Source: Streptomyces sp. SAJ15
Lineage (GTDB): Bacteria; Actinomycetota; Actinomycetes; Streptomycetales; Streptomycetaceae
Direction of reading: 5' to 3'
DNA: 64,000 nucleotides
NCBI RefSeq assembly: GCF_007595705.1
Contig: NZ_NISY01000008.1
Coordinates: forward strand, 124,001 to 188,000
A model generated the notes under the pieces. That model had not been told where the DNA came from, made no database searches, and saw nothing but the letters and a program-made list of their open reading frames with translations. A program made the position numbers and the translations under genes. Positions 50,293 to 58,078 of this stretch are shown here, in pieces. Within the stretch, counting starts at the first letter, position 1; each line of letters begins with the position of its first letter.

Positions 50293-53006
50293 CGTACCGC
50301 GTGAACGGCAGGAGCTTCGACGAGGAACCGGACCCCGGACAGTGCCTGCGCACCTTCCTTCGCTCCCTCGGCCACTACGGCGTCAAGAAGGGGTGCGACG
50401 CGGGCGACTGCGGCGCCTGCACCGTGTGGTTGGACGGCAGTCCGGTGCACAGCTGCATCACCCCCGCGTTCCGTGCGGACGGTCGTGAGGTGACGACGAT
50501 CGAGGGGCTCGGTTCGCCCGGCAACCTGCATCCGATGCAGCGGCAGTTCCGTGACGCCCCGGGGTTCCAGTGCGGTTTCTGCACCGCTGGAATGATCATG
50601 ACGTCGGCGACGTTCACCGCGGCGCAGAAGAAGGACCTGCCGCGGGCGTTGAAGGGCAACCTCTGCCGCTGCACCGGCTATCGGGGGATCGAGGACGCCG
50701 TGAAGGGCGTCACCGGGGTCGAGCCGGCCGCGCCGGGAAAGGCCGTCGGGACGAGCGTCGGCGCTCCGGCGGCCAACGACGTGGTCACCGGTCGCGCCGA
50801 GTTCACGATGGACACCCGTATCGAAGGGATGCTGCACCTCAAGGTGGTGCACTCACCCCACGCGCACGCCCGGATCGTCTCGATCGACAAGACCGCCGCG
50901 CTCGCGGTCCCCGGCGTGCGTCGCGTCTACACCTGGGAAGACGTGCCCCGCAGGCGTTTCACCACGGCGATCCACACCGATCACCTCGTCGATCCCGACG
51001 ACACCTTCATCCTCGACGACACGGTCCGCTTCGTCGGCCAACGCGTCGCCGCGGTGCTGGCCGACACGGTGGGGGCGGCGGAGGAGGGCTGCCGAAGACT
51101 CGCTGTCGAATACGAGGTCATGCCGGCCGTGTTCGACCCCGAAGAGGCGATGGCCGAGGGGGCGCCACAGATCCACGGCTCGCACGACCCCTTCGTACGC
51201 GACCCCGTCCGCAACATCCTGATCGAGATCCACGCGCGCATCGGCGACGTCGACGCGGGGTTCGCCGAAGCCGACGTGGTCCACGAGGGCACATACTTCT
51301 CGCCGCGCGTACAACACGCGCATCTCGAGACCCATGGCTCGATCGCCTGGATGGAGAACGGTCGCCTCAACGTCCGCACCAGTTCGCAGTCGCCGTCGAT
51401 CGCGAAGGTCAAACTCTCCTATCTGTTCGCGCTGCGCCCGGACCAGCTCCGCGTGTTCTGCGCACGCGTCGGCGGCGGCTTCGGCGGCAAACAGGAGGTG
51501 ATCTCGGAGGATCTGGTCGCGCTCGCCACCCTGGACACCGGGCGCCCCGTCTGCTTCGAGTACACCCGCGAGGAGGAGTTCACGACCGCTTCGCCACGGC
51601 ATCCGATGGCGTTGACGGTCAAGCTCGGCGCGAAGGCGGACGGGACGCTCACGGCGCTCCAGGTCCGCAATGTGTCGAACACGGGCGCCTACGGCAACCA
51701 CGGCGGCGAAACGCTGTACGCGGGCGGCGCCGCCGTCATGATCTACCGCTGTCCCAACAAGAGGTACGACGGGTACTCCGTCTACACGAACACCGTTCCG
51801 AGCGGGGCGCTGCGCGGCTACGGGATGACCCAACCGGCGTTCGCCGTGGAATCGGCGATGGACGAGCTGGCGCGCGCCGTGCACATCGATCCGCTCGAAC
51901 TGCGCCGACGCAACATCGTGCGGCCGGGCGATCCGCTGGTCGCCATGGAGGAGGGCCCCGACGACGTGATGTTCACCGAGCCCGGGCTGGCGCGGTGCAT
52001 CGATCTCGTGGAGGGGGCCATGGCCGGTACGCCCGGTGAGCCGTCCCCCGGCCCCGGGTGGCTCGTCGGGACCGGCTTCGCGAGTTCCCTGCACGAGACC
52101 GCGCCCCCGACGGAACACCTCTCCGAGGCATGGGTGACGCTCGGCGACGACCTCGTCTACGAGGTGGCCGTCGGAACGGCCGAGTTCGGTGAGGGGACGT
52201 CGACCGCGCATGTGCAGATCGCGGCGAACCAGCTGGGCACGACTCCGTCGCGGATCCGCCTGGTGCAGTCCGACACCGACCGCACGGGATTCGACACCGG
52301 CGCCTTCGCGAGCGCGGGGCTCTTCGTGGCGGGCAACGCGGTGCTTCGGGCGGCCAATGCCGTGCGCGACCGCATCCTGGAGTTCGCCGCCGCGCACACG
52401 GGTGTGCATCTCGTGATGTGCTCCCTGGACGACGAGGGCGTCGTCTGCGGCGACCAGCGCGTGTCGTTGGCGGAGCTCGTCGCGCTGGCCCGAGCGCGCG
52501 GCATACGGTTCACCGCCGCCCGCAAGGCCTACGGATCGCCGCGAAGCGTCACCTTCAACACGCACGGGTTCCGCGTCGCCGTCCATCCGGTGACGGGTGA
52601 GATCCGCGTCCTGTACAGCGTCCACGCGACCGACGCCGGTGTCATCGTCAACCCCGCACAGGTCCGGGGCCAGGTGGAGGGCGGTGTGGCCCAGGGTCTC
52701 GGCTTCGCGCTGACCGAGAACTACCAGGTCGACGCGGACGGTGCCATGGTCAACCCGAACCTCCGCAACTACCGCATCCCCACCTGTGCCGATGTCCCCC
52801 GCACCGATGTGCTCGCGGTGGACTCGGCGGACTCCTACGGGCCCTTGCGGTCCAAGGGAATGGCGGAGTGCTGTATCAACCCGGTGGCCCCCGCGTTGGC
52901 GAACGCGCTCCATGACGCGACCGGGGTCCGCTACCGCGCGCTGCCCCTGACTCCGGAACGGATCTACCGCCGGCTCACCGAGCGCCAGTCGGCGGCGCGG
53001 CGCTGA
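50289..53006 (+). CDS. Molybdenum hydroxylase, fused 2Fe-2S and Mo-binding subunit
   Basis: 905 residues: a small-subunit domain (1-~160) fused to the large one. KKGCDAGDCGACTVWLDG ligates the plant-type [2Fe-2S], and CGFCTAGMIM with NLCRCTGYRGIED the second cluster. From ~170 the Mo domain has SPHAHARIVSID, VGGGFGGKQEV, SGALRGYGMTQPAFAVESAM, and LRSKGMAECCINPVAP, which contains the likely active-site Glu. In classical systems these are separate genes or fused with the FAD domain; here FAD stays separate. Substrate (purine, aldehyde or N-heterocycle) cannot be told; the CoxL CSF motif of CO dehydrogenase is absent. Confidence 0.9.
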   Translation: MTYRVNGRSFDEEPDPGQCLRTFLRSLGHYGVKKGCDAGDCGACTVWLDGSPVHSCITPAFRADGREVTTIEGLGSPGNLHPMQRQFRDAPGFQCGFCTAGMIMTSATFTAAQKKDLPRALKGNLCRCTGYRGIEDAVKGVTGVEPAAPGKAVGTSVGAPAANDVVTGRAEFTMDTRIEGMLHLKVVHSPHAHARIVSIDKTAALAVPGVRRVYTWEDVPRRRFTTAIHTDHLVDPDDTFILDDTVRFVGQRVAAVLADTVGAAEEGCRRLAVEYEVMPAVFDPEEAMAEGAPQIHGSHDPFVRDPVRNILIEIHARIGDVDAGFAEADVVHEGTYFSPRVQHAHLETHGSIAWMENGRLNVRTSSQSPSIAKVKLSYLFALRPDQLRVFCARVGGGFGGKQEVISEDLVALATLDTGRPVCFEYTREEEFTTASPRHPMALTVKLGAKADGTLTALQVRNVSNTGAYGNHGGETLYAGGAAVMIYRCPNKRYDGYSVYTNTVPSGALRGYGMTQPAFAVESAMDELARAVHIDPLELRRRNIVRPGDPLVAMEEGPDDVMFTEPGLARCIDLVEGAMAGTPGEPSPGPGWLVGTGFASSLHETAPPTEHLSEAWVTLGDDLVYEVAVGTAEFGEGTSTAHVQIAANQLGTTPSRIRLVQSDTDRTGFDTGAFASAGLFVAGNAVLRAANAVRDRILEFAAAHTGVHLVMCSLDDEGVVCGDQRVSLAELVALARARGIRFTAARKAYGSPRSVTFNTHGFRVAVHPVTGEIRVLYSVHATDAGVIVNPAQVRGQVEGGVAQGLGFALTENYQVDADGAMVNPNLRNYRIPTCADVPRTDVLAVDSADSYGPLRSKGMAECCINPVAPALANALHDATGVRYRALPLTPERIYRRLTERQSAARR

Positions 53007-53066
53007 GCGCCCTCCCTGGCCACCGGGTGTGGCGCCGGGCCGTGGCAGACCCGTGAGGAGGCCGAG

Positions 53067-54191
53067 ATGCTGGAGATCGCCGGCGAGTTGCACCGGTGGC
53101 TCGGGCAGAGGCGGGACTTCGCCGTCGCCACCGTGGTGGCGGTCGGCGGCAGCGCGCCCCGCCAGCCCGGCGCGACGCTCGCCGTCGACGGCGAGGGCTC
53201 GGCTGTCGGGTCGGTCTCCGGGGGATGCGTGGAGGGCGCCGTGTACGAGCTGTGCCGGCGGACGCTCAAGCACGGCGCGGGGTGCGTCGAGCGCTTCGGG
53301 TGCGCCGACGAGGACGCCTTCGCCCCCGGCCTGACCTGCGGCGGGGTCGTCGACATCCTGCTCACCCCGGTCAGCGCGGGCTCTCCCGTCCGGGAGGTCC
53401 TCGCGGCCGCTGTCGCCGCCGTCATGCGGGGGGACGCGGTGGCGGTCGCGCGGATCGCCGAGGGGCCGGCCGAGCTGATGGGCCGCGCGCTGGTCGTCCG
53501 CCGGGACGGCTTGTACCAAGGCGGCCTGGGCGGGCCCGCGGAGGTGGATCGCGCCGTGGCGGACGCGGCCCGCGCCCTGTTGGACGCCGGCCGCACCGGC
53601 ACCGTCGAGATCGGCGCGGACGTGTCCCGTAGCGGGCGGCCGCTGACGGTGTTCGTCGAGTCGAGCCTGCCCGCCCCCCGGATGATCGCCTTCGGTGCCG
53701 TCGACTTCGCCTCCGCGCTGGCGCGGGTGGGAAAGTTCCTCGGCTACCACGTGACCGTGTGCGACGCCCGCCCGGTCTTCGCGACACGGCTCCGCCTCCC
53801 GGCGGCGGACGAGATCGTCGTCCAGTGGCCGCACACCTACCTCGCGTCGACGGATGTCGACGGCCGCACCGTGCTGTGCGTCCTCACCCATGACGCCAAG
53901 TTCGACGTGCCCCTGCTGGAGCTGGCGCTGAGGCTTCCCGTCGCGTACGTCGGCGCCATGGGCTCCCGGCGCACCCACGAGGACCGCGACCGACGGCTGC
54001 GCGAGGTCGGCGTCACCGAGCGGGAACTCGCCCGGCTGCACTCGCCGATCGGCCTCGACCTCGGCGCCCGTACCCCCGAGGAGACGGCCCTGTCGATCGC
54101 GGCGGAGATCGTCGCCCACCGGCGCGGCGGCGGCGGTGCCTCGCTGACCGGCGCGCGCACCCCGATCCACCACGACGCACCGCTGGTGTGA
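53067..54191 (+). CDS. xdhC: XdhC/CoxI-family molybdenum cofactor maturation protein
   Basis: 374 residues. N-terminal XdhC/CoxI domain (ATVVAVGGSAPRQPGATLAV, GSVSGGCVEGAVYEL) and C-terminal Rossmann-like XdhC_C domain (MIAFGAVDFASALARVGKFL, THDAKFDVPLLELAL, YVGAMGSRRTHEDR). Such proteins bind sulfurated molybdopterin and insert it in the partner hydroxylase, consistent with its place 60 bp after the Mo subunit. ATG follows GAGGAGGCCGAG. Convergent with the SARP gene, only 9 bp between stops. Confidence 0.92.
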   Translation: MLEIAGELHRWLGQRRDFAVATVVAVGGSAPRQPGATLAVDGEGSAVGSVSGGCVEGAVYELCRRTLKHGAGCVERFGCADEDAFAPGLTCGGVVDILLTPVSAGSPVREVLAAAVAAVMRGDAVAVARIAEGPAELMGRALVVRRDGLYQGGLGGPAEVDRAVADAARALLDAGRTGTVEIGADVSRSGRPLTVFVESSLPAPRMIAFGAVDFASALARVGKFLGYHVTVCDARPVFATRLRLPAADEIVVQWPHTYLASTDVDGRTVLCVLTHDAKFDVPLLELALRLPVAYVGAMGSRRTHEDRDRRLREVGVTERELARLHSPIGLDLGARTPEETALSIAAEIVAHRRGGGGASLTGARTPIHHDAPLV

Positions 54192-54200
54192 GGACGGCGT

Positions 54201-56453
54201 TCACCAGGGGCTCCGGCCGGTTCCGGGCCACGGCGGCGGTCGGTGTGCCGGCGTGCGAGGCGTGGCCGCCCTGGCGGGCGCCGGGGGGCAGAGGCTGAGC
54301 GAGGCGGCGGCCGCGGAGGGGACCGCCGTCACGGTGTGGCGGGCGTCCCAGGTCTGCCCGCGGGAGTGGAGCACGTCCATCGCCCAGGACAGCTGCCGGG
54401 CCACGATGTCCCAGCCCCGTTCCACGGCCGTGTGCTGGGCCGCGAGCAGGCAGCGGCGTTCGGTGTGGAACCAGGCCAGCGCCTCGGACGCGGTGTCCGG
54501 CGGGGTCGGTTCACCGCCGGCGGCCGGCCGGGGCACGGTGGCATGGGAGTGCCGCGGATCCAGCAGCCGGGCGCCGGTGGACGCGGTCTGCGCGTAGAAG
54601 TCCACCAGGCGACGCAGGGCGGCCGCGCACTCCCACTCCGGATGGTCGTCGGCGCGCTCGGCGGCGTAGAGGCGGACGAGACCGTGCAGGGTGTAGCGGC
54701 CGGGGTGGTACTGCCGGATCAGATGCATGTCCTCCAGCTCGCGCAGGAACAGCCGGGCCCGCGTGGCGGGCAGCCCGAAGAGCCCGGCCGCCGCGGACAG
54801 GCTGATGTCCGGGCCGGGCACCAGCCCCAGCAGGGTGAACAGCCAGGCCGTCTCGGGTTTGAGCGAGCGCAACGAGCCGGCCAGCACGGTCCTGATGCTG
54901 GCGCACGCCTCCCCCGCGTCCAGGGCGTCGAGCCGGGTCGCGTGGTTGCGCAGCTCCCGGGCCAGTCCGGTCAGGGGCCGGGCGGGATGGGCCGCCGCGC
55001 GGGCCGCGACGATGCCCAGGGCGAGCGGTGAGCCCCCGCAGTGGCTGAGGAGTTCGCCCGCCGTGCCGGGCTCGGCGTACAGGCGCTCCTGTCCGAGGTG
55101 GCGGGCGAGCAGGGCGTGGGCCTCCGCCTCGCCGAGGGGGTCGAGGACCAGGGGGAGCGCGCCGTGCGTGGTGACCAGACCGCCCAGCTGGTGGCGGCTG
55201 GTGATCAGCACCATGCAGCTGGACCCGCCCGGGAGCAACGGCAGGACCTGCTCCGTGTCGCGGGCGCTGTCGAGCACCACGAGCATCCGCTTGCCGGCGG
55301 TGAGGCTGCGGTACAGCGCCGCCTGGGCCTCCAGACCGGCGGGGACCGCGTCCGGCTCGACGCCCAGCGCGTCGAGGAAGCCGCGCAGGGCGCTCTCCGG
55401 CGAGGTGGGTTCGGCGTCGCTGTCGAAGCCCCGGAGGTCGACGTAGAGCTGGCCGTCCGGGAACCGGTCCGTGTGCCGGTGCGCCCAGTGCAGCGCCAGC
55501 CAGGTCTTGCCGATGCCGCCGGATCCGGCGATCACCGAGATCACCACGGCGTCGCCGAGTGCGGCCAGGCCCTGGGTCAGCACGGCCAACTCCCCACACC
55601 GCCCGGTGAACAGCCGTGGCGTCAGGGGCAGTTGGCGGGGCACGGCGGGGTGGGCGCGGCGCGGCGCCGGGCGGTGCTCGACCGAGGGGCCGATCCCGGG
55701 CTCGGGGCCGCCGCCCGCGGTGGTGGCGGTGAGCAGGCGCTGGTGGAGCTGTTGGAGTTCGGCCCCGGGCTCGGTGCCGAGCCGGTCGATCAGCTCCCGG
55801 CGGCCGTCCTGGAACGCCTGGAGGGCTTCGGGGATCCGGCCGCCGCGGTAGAGCGCGAGCATGAGCAGGCCGAGCAGCTCCTCGCGCAGCGGGTGCTGCC
55901 GCACCAGGGCCGTCAGGTCGGAGATCACCGCGGTGTGGCGCTGGAGTCGGATGAGGGCCCGGGCGTGCTGTGCGACGGCGACCAGGTGGCGCTCCGTGAG
56001 CCGTTCGGACTCGGCGCGCAGCAGCGGTCCGGTCGCCAGCCCCTCCAGCGGTTCGCCGCGCCAGAGGTCGAGCGCTCGTCGGAGCAGCTCCGCCGCGCGT
56101 TCCGGCTCACCCTGGCGCAGGGCCTCTTCCCCGTCGGCCGCAAAGCGGTTGAATTGTTGAAAGTCGAGTTCCGCTGGGTCCGTGCGCAACAGATAGCCGT
56201 CGGCCCGGGTGACAAGGCGGCCCGCCTCGGCCTCTCCGAAGCTCTTTCGCAACCCCGATACATAAGTACGAAGATTGGTTCTGGGGCTCGCGGGTTCCGT
56301 GTCCCATACCGCCTTGGCCAAATAGTGCGGTGTCACTGTCTCATTCGCGCGCAGGACCAAAGCGGCCAGTACAGCGCGCTGCCGCGGCCCGCCCAGGGCG
56401 AGCATGCCGCCGCCCCCACTGACGCGTAACGGGCCCAGAACGTGAAACTCCAT
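54201..56453 (-). CDS. SARP/AfsR-type regulator with TTA codon, missing TPR domain
   Basis: 750 residues from ATG 56453 (GGGGGATC upstream). Residues 1-92: OmpR-type winged helix (QRAVLAALVLRANETVTPHY, NLRTYVSGLRKS). 95-240: bacterial transcriptional activation domain (DLWRGEPLEGLATGP, RQHPLREELLGLLMLALYR). ~285-600: STAND NTPase with Walker A IAGSGGIGKTWLAL, LVVLDSARD and SSCMVLITSRHQL. The C-terminal TPR array expected in AfsR-like proteins stops at its first helix; the last ~45 residues are Pro/Ala-rich and out of pattern. Codon 9 is TTA (56427-56429), implying bldA dependence. Divergent from the cysteine-rich peptide operon, which it probably activates. Confidence 0.93.
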   Translation of the reverse strand: MEFHVLGPLRVSGGGGMLALGGPRQRAVLAALVLRANETVTPHYLAKAVWDTEPASPRTNLRTYVSGLRKSFGEAEAGRLVTRADGYLLRTDPAELDFQQFNRFAADGEEALRQGEPERAAELLRRALDLWRGEPLEGLATGPLLRAESERLTERHLVAVAQHARALIRLQRHTAVISDLTALVRQHPLREELLGLLMLALYRGGRIPEALQAFQDGRRELIDRLGTEPGAELQQLHQRLLTATTAGGGPEPGIGPSVEHRPAPRRAHPAVPRQLPLTPRLFTGRCGELAVLTQGLAALGDAVVISVIAGSGGIGKTWLALHWAHRHTDRFPDGQLYVDLRGFDSDAEPTSPESALRGFLDALGVEPDAVPAGLEAQAALYRSLTAGKRMLVVLDSARDTEQVLPLLPGGSSCMVLITSRHQLGGLVTTHGALPLVLDPLGEAEAHALLARHLGQERLYAEPGTAGELLSHCGGSPLALGIVAARAAAHPARPLTGLARELRNHATRLDALDAGEACASIRTVLAGSLRSLKPETAWLFTLLGLVPGPDISLSAAAGLFGLPATRARLFLRELEDMHLIRQYHPGRYTLHGLVRLYAAERADDHPEWECAAALRRLVDFYAQTASTGARLLDPRHSHATVPRPAAGGEPTPPDTASEALAWFHTERRCLLAAQHTAVERGWDIVARQLSWAMDVLHSRGQTWDARHTVTAVPSAAAASLSLCPPAPARAATPRTPAHRPPPWPGTGRSPW

Positions 56454-56548
56454 GCGATCCCCCGGCCTCCCCCCGGCCTGCCGGCATCGAAAGCAACCCG
56501 GCTGTTTTTCGCAAAATAATACAGCCGAAATCTCGCCGTGATCATTGT

Positions 56549-56587
56549 GGGCGGCTTCTGGGCGGCTCTGGGCGGCTTCTGGGCGGG
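56549..56587. promoter_or_regulatory. Heptamer direct repeats, candidate SARP operator
   Basis: GGGCGGC at 56549, 56560 and 56570, and GGGCGGG at 56581: spacings 11, 10 and 11 bp, with interval TTCT or TCT. SARP proteins recognise heptamer direct repeats about one helical turn apart upstream of the promoters they activate. The array lies 81 bp before the peptide gene start and about 100 bp from the SARP start. Binding is inferred. Confidence 0.65.
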
Positions 56588-56667
56588 AGGCGTCGCAAGC
56601 TGAACTCGACTCCGCGGCAGCACTTCCGCGGGGCCGACCCACCATTCGATCAGTGAGGAGTCAGAGC

Positions 56668-56835
56668 ATGTACAAGAAGCTCCAGGCGGTCGCGGACCGC
56701 ATGATCAGCTCGCTCGTGCCCAAGGTCGACGCCGCGGCGTGCTCGCCCGGGTGCTACGTCGCGGGCCACTGCCCGGTCTCCCGGTGCAAGAACGGCTGCA
56801 CCATCTACTCGGACTGCGGGGTCCGCTGTTACTGA
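56668..56835 (+). CDS. Cysteine-rich exported peptide precursor
   Basis: 55 residues. A leader MYKKLQAVADRMISSLVPKV is amphipathic, not a hydrophobic Sec signal; it ends DAAA, directly before the first cysteine. The remaining 31 residues (from Cys25) hold seven cysteines at 25, 29, 35, 40, 44, 50 and 54, spaced CSPGC, CPVSRC, CKNGC and CGVRC, with a C-terminal Tyr. AAA before Cys fits the -3/-1 rule for signal peptidase I, and an S26 peptidase is encoded in the operon. ATG has GTGAGGAG upstream. MauE-like, TlpA-like, ABC exporter and peptidase genes follow. I do not recognise a characterised family; bacteriocin, signal or toxin are possible roles. Confidence 0.85.
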   Translation: MYKKLQAVADRMISSLVPKVDAAACSPGCYVAGHCPVSRCKNGCTIYSDCGVRCY

Positions 56836-56960
56836 GCACCGTCGATCGCGGCGTCGGCTGACGACCTGTTGACGGTCTGTTGACGGCGGGGAGGGGGCTT
56901 CCGGCGCCCTCCCCGCCGATCCCGGCACCGCCGCGGCGATCACCACCCGGGAGGTGTCTG

Positions 56961-57518
56961 GTGAGTTACATGGGAATCGGTATCCGGTGCCTGATCGGGA
57001 CGGTCTTCCTGGTCTCCTCGTTCAGCAAGGTCGCCGGGCGCGGCGCGTTCGCCGCCTTCACGACGTCGATACGCGACATGGGCCTGCTGCCGCGCGCGCT
57101 GGTGCGGCCCGCGGCCTGGGCGGTGGTGATCGCCGAGTTCGCCGTGTGGGCGCTGCTGGCGGTGCCGGCGCCGGCCCCCGCCGCCGTCGGTTTCGTGATC
57201 GCCCTGGGCCTGCTGGTGGCCTTCGCGATCGGCATCACGGCGGTGGTACGGCGCGGGGTCCGCGCGCCCTGCCGGTGCTTCGGCGCGTCCGCGACCCCCC
57301 TGGGCCCCCGGCACGTCGTACGGAACGTCCTCCTCGCGGTGGCCTCGGCGCTCGGCGCCGTGGCGGTGTTCTCCACCGGCGCGCTCCAGGTGGCCGGAGT
57401 GGCGGTCGCGGTGCCGTGCGGTCTCCTGCTCGGCGGTCTGACCGTCGCGCTGGACGATCTGTTCGTCTTGTTCCAACCGGTTCGTACAGCCCCGGCGGCT
57501 GCTCGCGGACTCCGTTGA
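56961..57518 (+). CDS. MauE/DoxX-like membrane redox protein
   Basis: 185 residues, four membrane helices (GIRCLIGTVFLVSSFSKVAG, then AAWAVVIAEFAVWALLAV, FVIALGLLVAFAIGITAVV, VAVAVPCGLLLGGLTVAL). VRAPCRCFGAS in a loop carries a CxC pair as in MauE/methylamine-utilisation proteins, which work with a TlpA/MauD-like partner in disulfide formation. GTG 56961 preferred: GGAGG is 6 nt upstream. Second gene of the peptide operon; likely keeps the thioredoxin-like partner oxidised so the peptide cysteines can pair. Confidence 0.88.
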   Translation: MSYMGIGIRCLIGTVFLVSSFSKVAGRGAFAAFTTSIRDMGLLPRALVRPAAWAVVIAEFAVWALLAVPAPAPAAVGFVIALGLLVAFAIGITAVVRRGVRAPCRCFGASATPLGPRHVVRNVLLAVASALGAVAVFSTGALQVAGVAVAVPCGLLLGGLTVALDDLFVLFQPVRTAPAAARGLR

Positions 57519-57535
57519 GTACTGAAGGAGTTGTC

Positions 57536-58078
57536 ATGCCATTTCTGATCGCGGCCGTCATCCTCGTGGGCGTGCTCTGCGTGCTGGACCTCATCCTGAC
57601 GCTCGGCGTGGTCAGGCGGCTGCGGGAGCACACCGAACTGCTGGCCAACGCCAAGAGCGGCCTCCCGGCGGGCATCGCGGTGGGTGAGGAGATCGGCGAC
57701 TTCACCGCCTCCACCCTGGACGGCGAGACGCTGCGCCGCGCCGACCTGGACGGCGAGACCGTGGTGGCCTTCTTCTCCCCGACCTGCCAGCCGTGCCGGC
57801 GGAAGATGCCCAAGTTCGTGGAGTTCGCCAAGGCGATGCCCGGCGGCCGTGACCGGGTGCTGGCAGCCGTGATCGGTGAGCCCGACGAGGCCGCGGAGTT
57901 CGCCGCCCAGCTGGGCCCGGTGGCGCGTGTGGTCGTGGAGGGCGACGACAGCGGCCTGGTGGAGGCGTTCCGCACCTCGGCGTTCCCGACGCTGCTGCGG
58001 GTGTCCCCGGACGAGGCCGGCCGGCTCGTGGTCAAGGCGACCGATGTGAGGCTGGACCGGCCCGCGCTCGTGGCATGA
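57536..58078 (+). CDS. TlpA/MauD-like membrane-anchored thiol-disulfide protein
   Basis: 180 residues: an N-terminal anchor (FLIAAVILVGVLCVLDLILT), linker, then an AhpC/TSA-TlpA thioredoxin fold from ~58 with GDFTASTLDGETLRRADLDG and active site FFSPTCQPCRRKMPKF (CQPC). The cis-proline region is SAFPTLLRV. It faces outside the membrane and exchanges disulfides with exported substrates. ATG follows GAAGGAG; it is 17 bp after the MauE-like stop, and its stop overlaps the ABC transporter start (ATGA). Predicted catalyst of disulfide pairing or isomerisation in the peptide. Confidence 0.92.
   Translation: MPFLIAAVILVGVLCVLDLILTLGVVRRLREHTELLANAKSGLPAGIAVGEEIGDFTASTLDGETLRRADLDGETVVAFFSPTCQPCRRKMPKFVEFAKAMPGGRDRVLAAVIGEPDEAAEFAAQLGPVARVVVEGDDSGLVEAFRTSAFPTLLRVSPDEAGRLVVKATDVRLDRPALVA

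Noticed and set aside
50853..54173. 1106-residue open frame on the minus strand
   Set aside because: Antisense shadow of the molybdenum hydroxylase and xdhC genes; composition Val/Arg/Gly/His-rich, no domain, no ribosome site.
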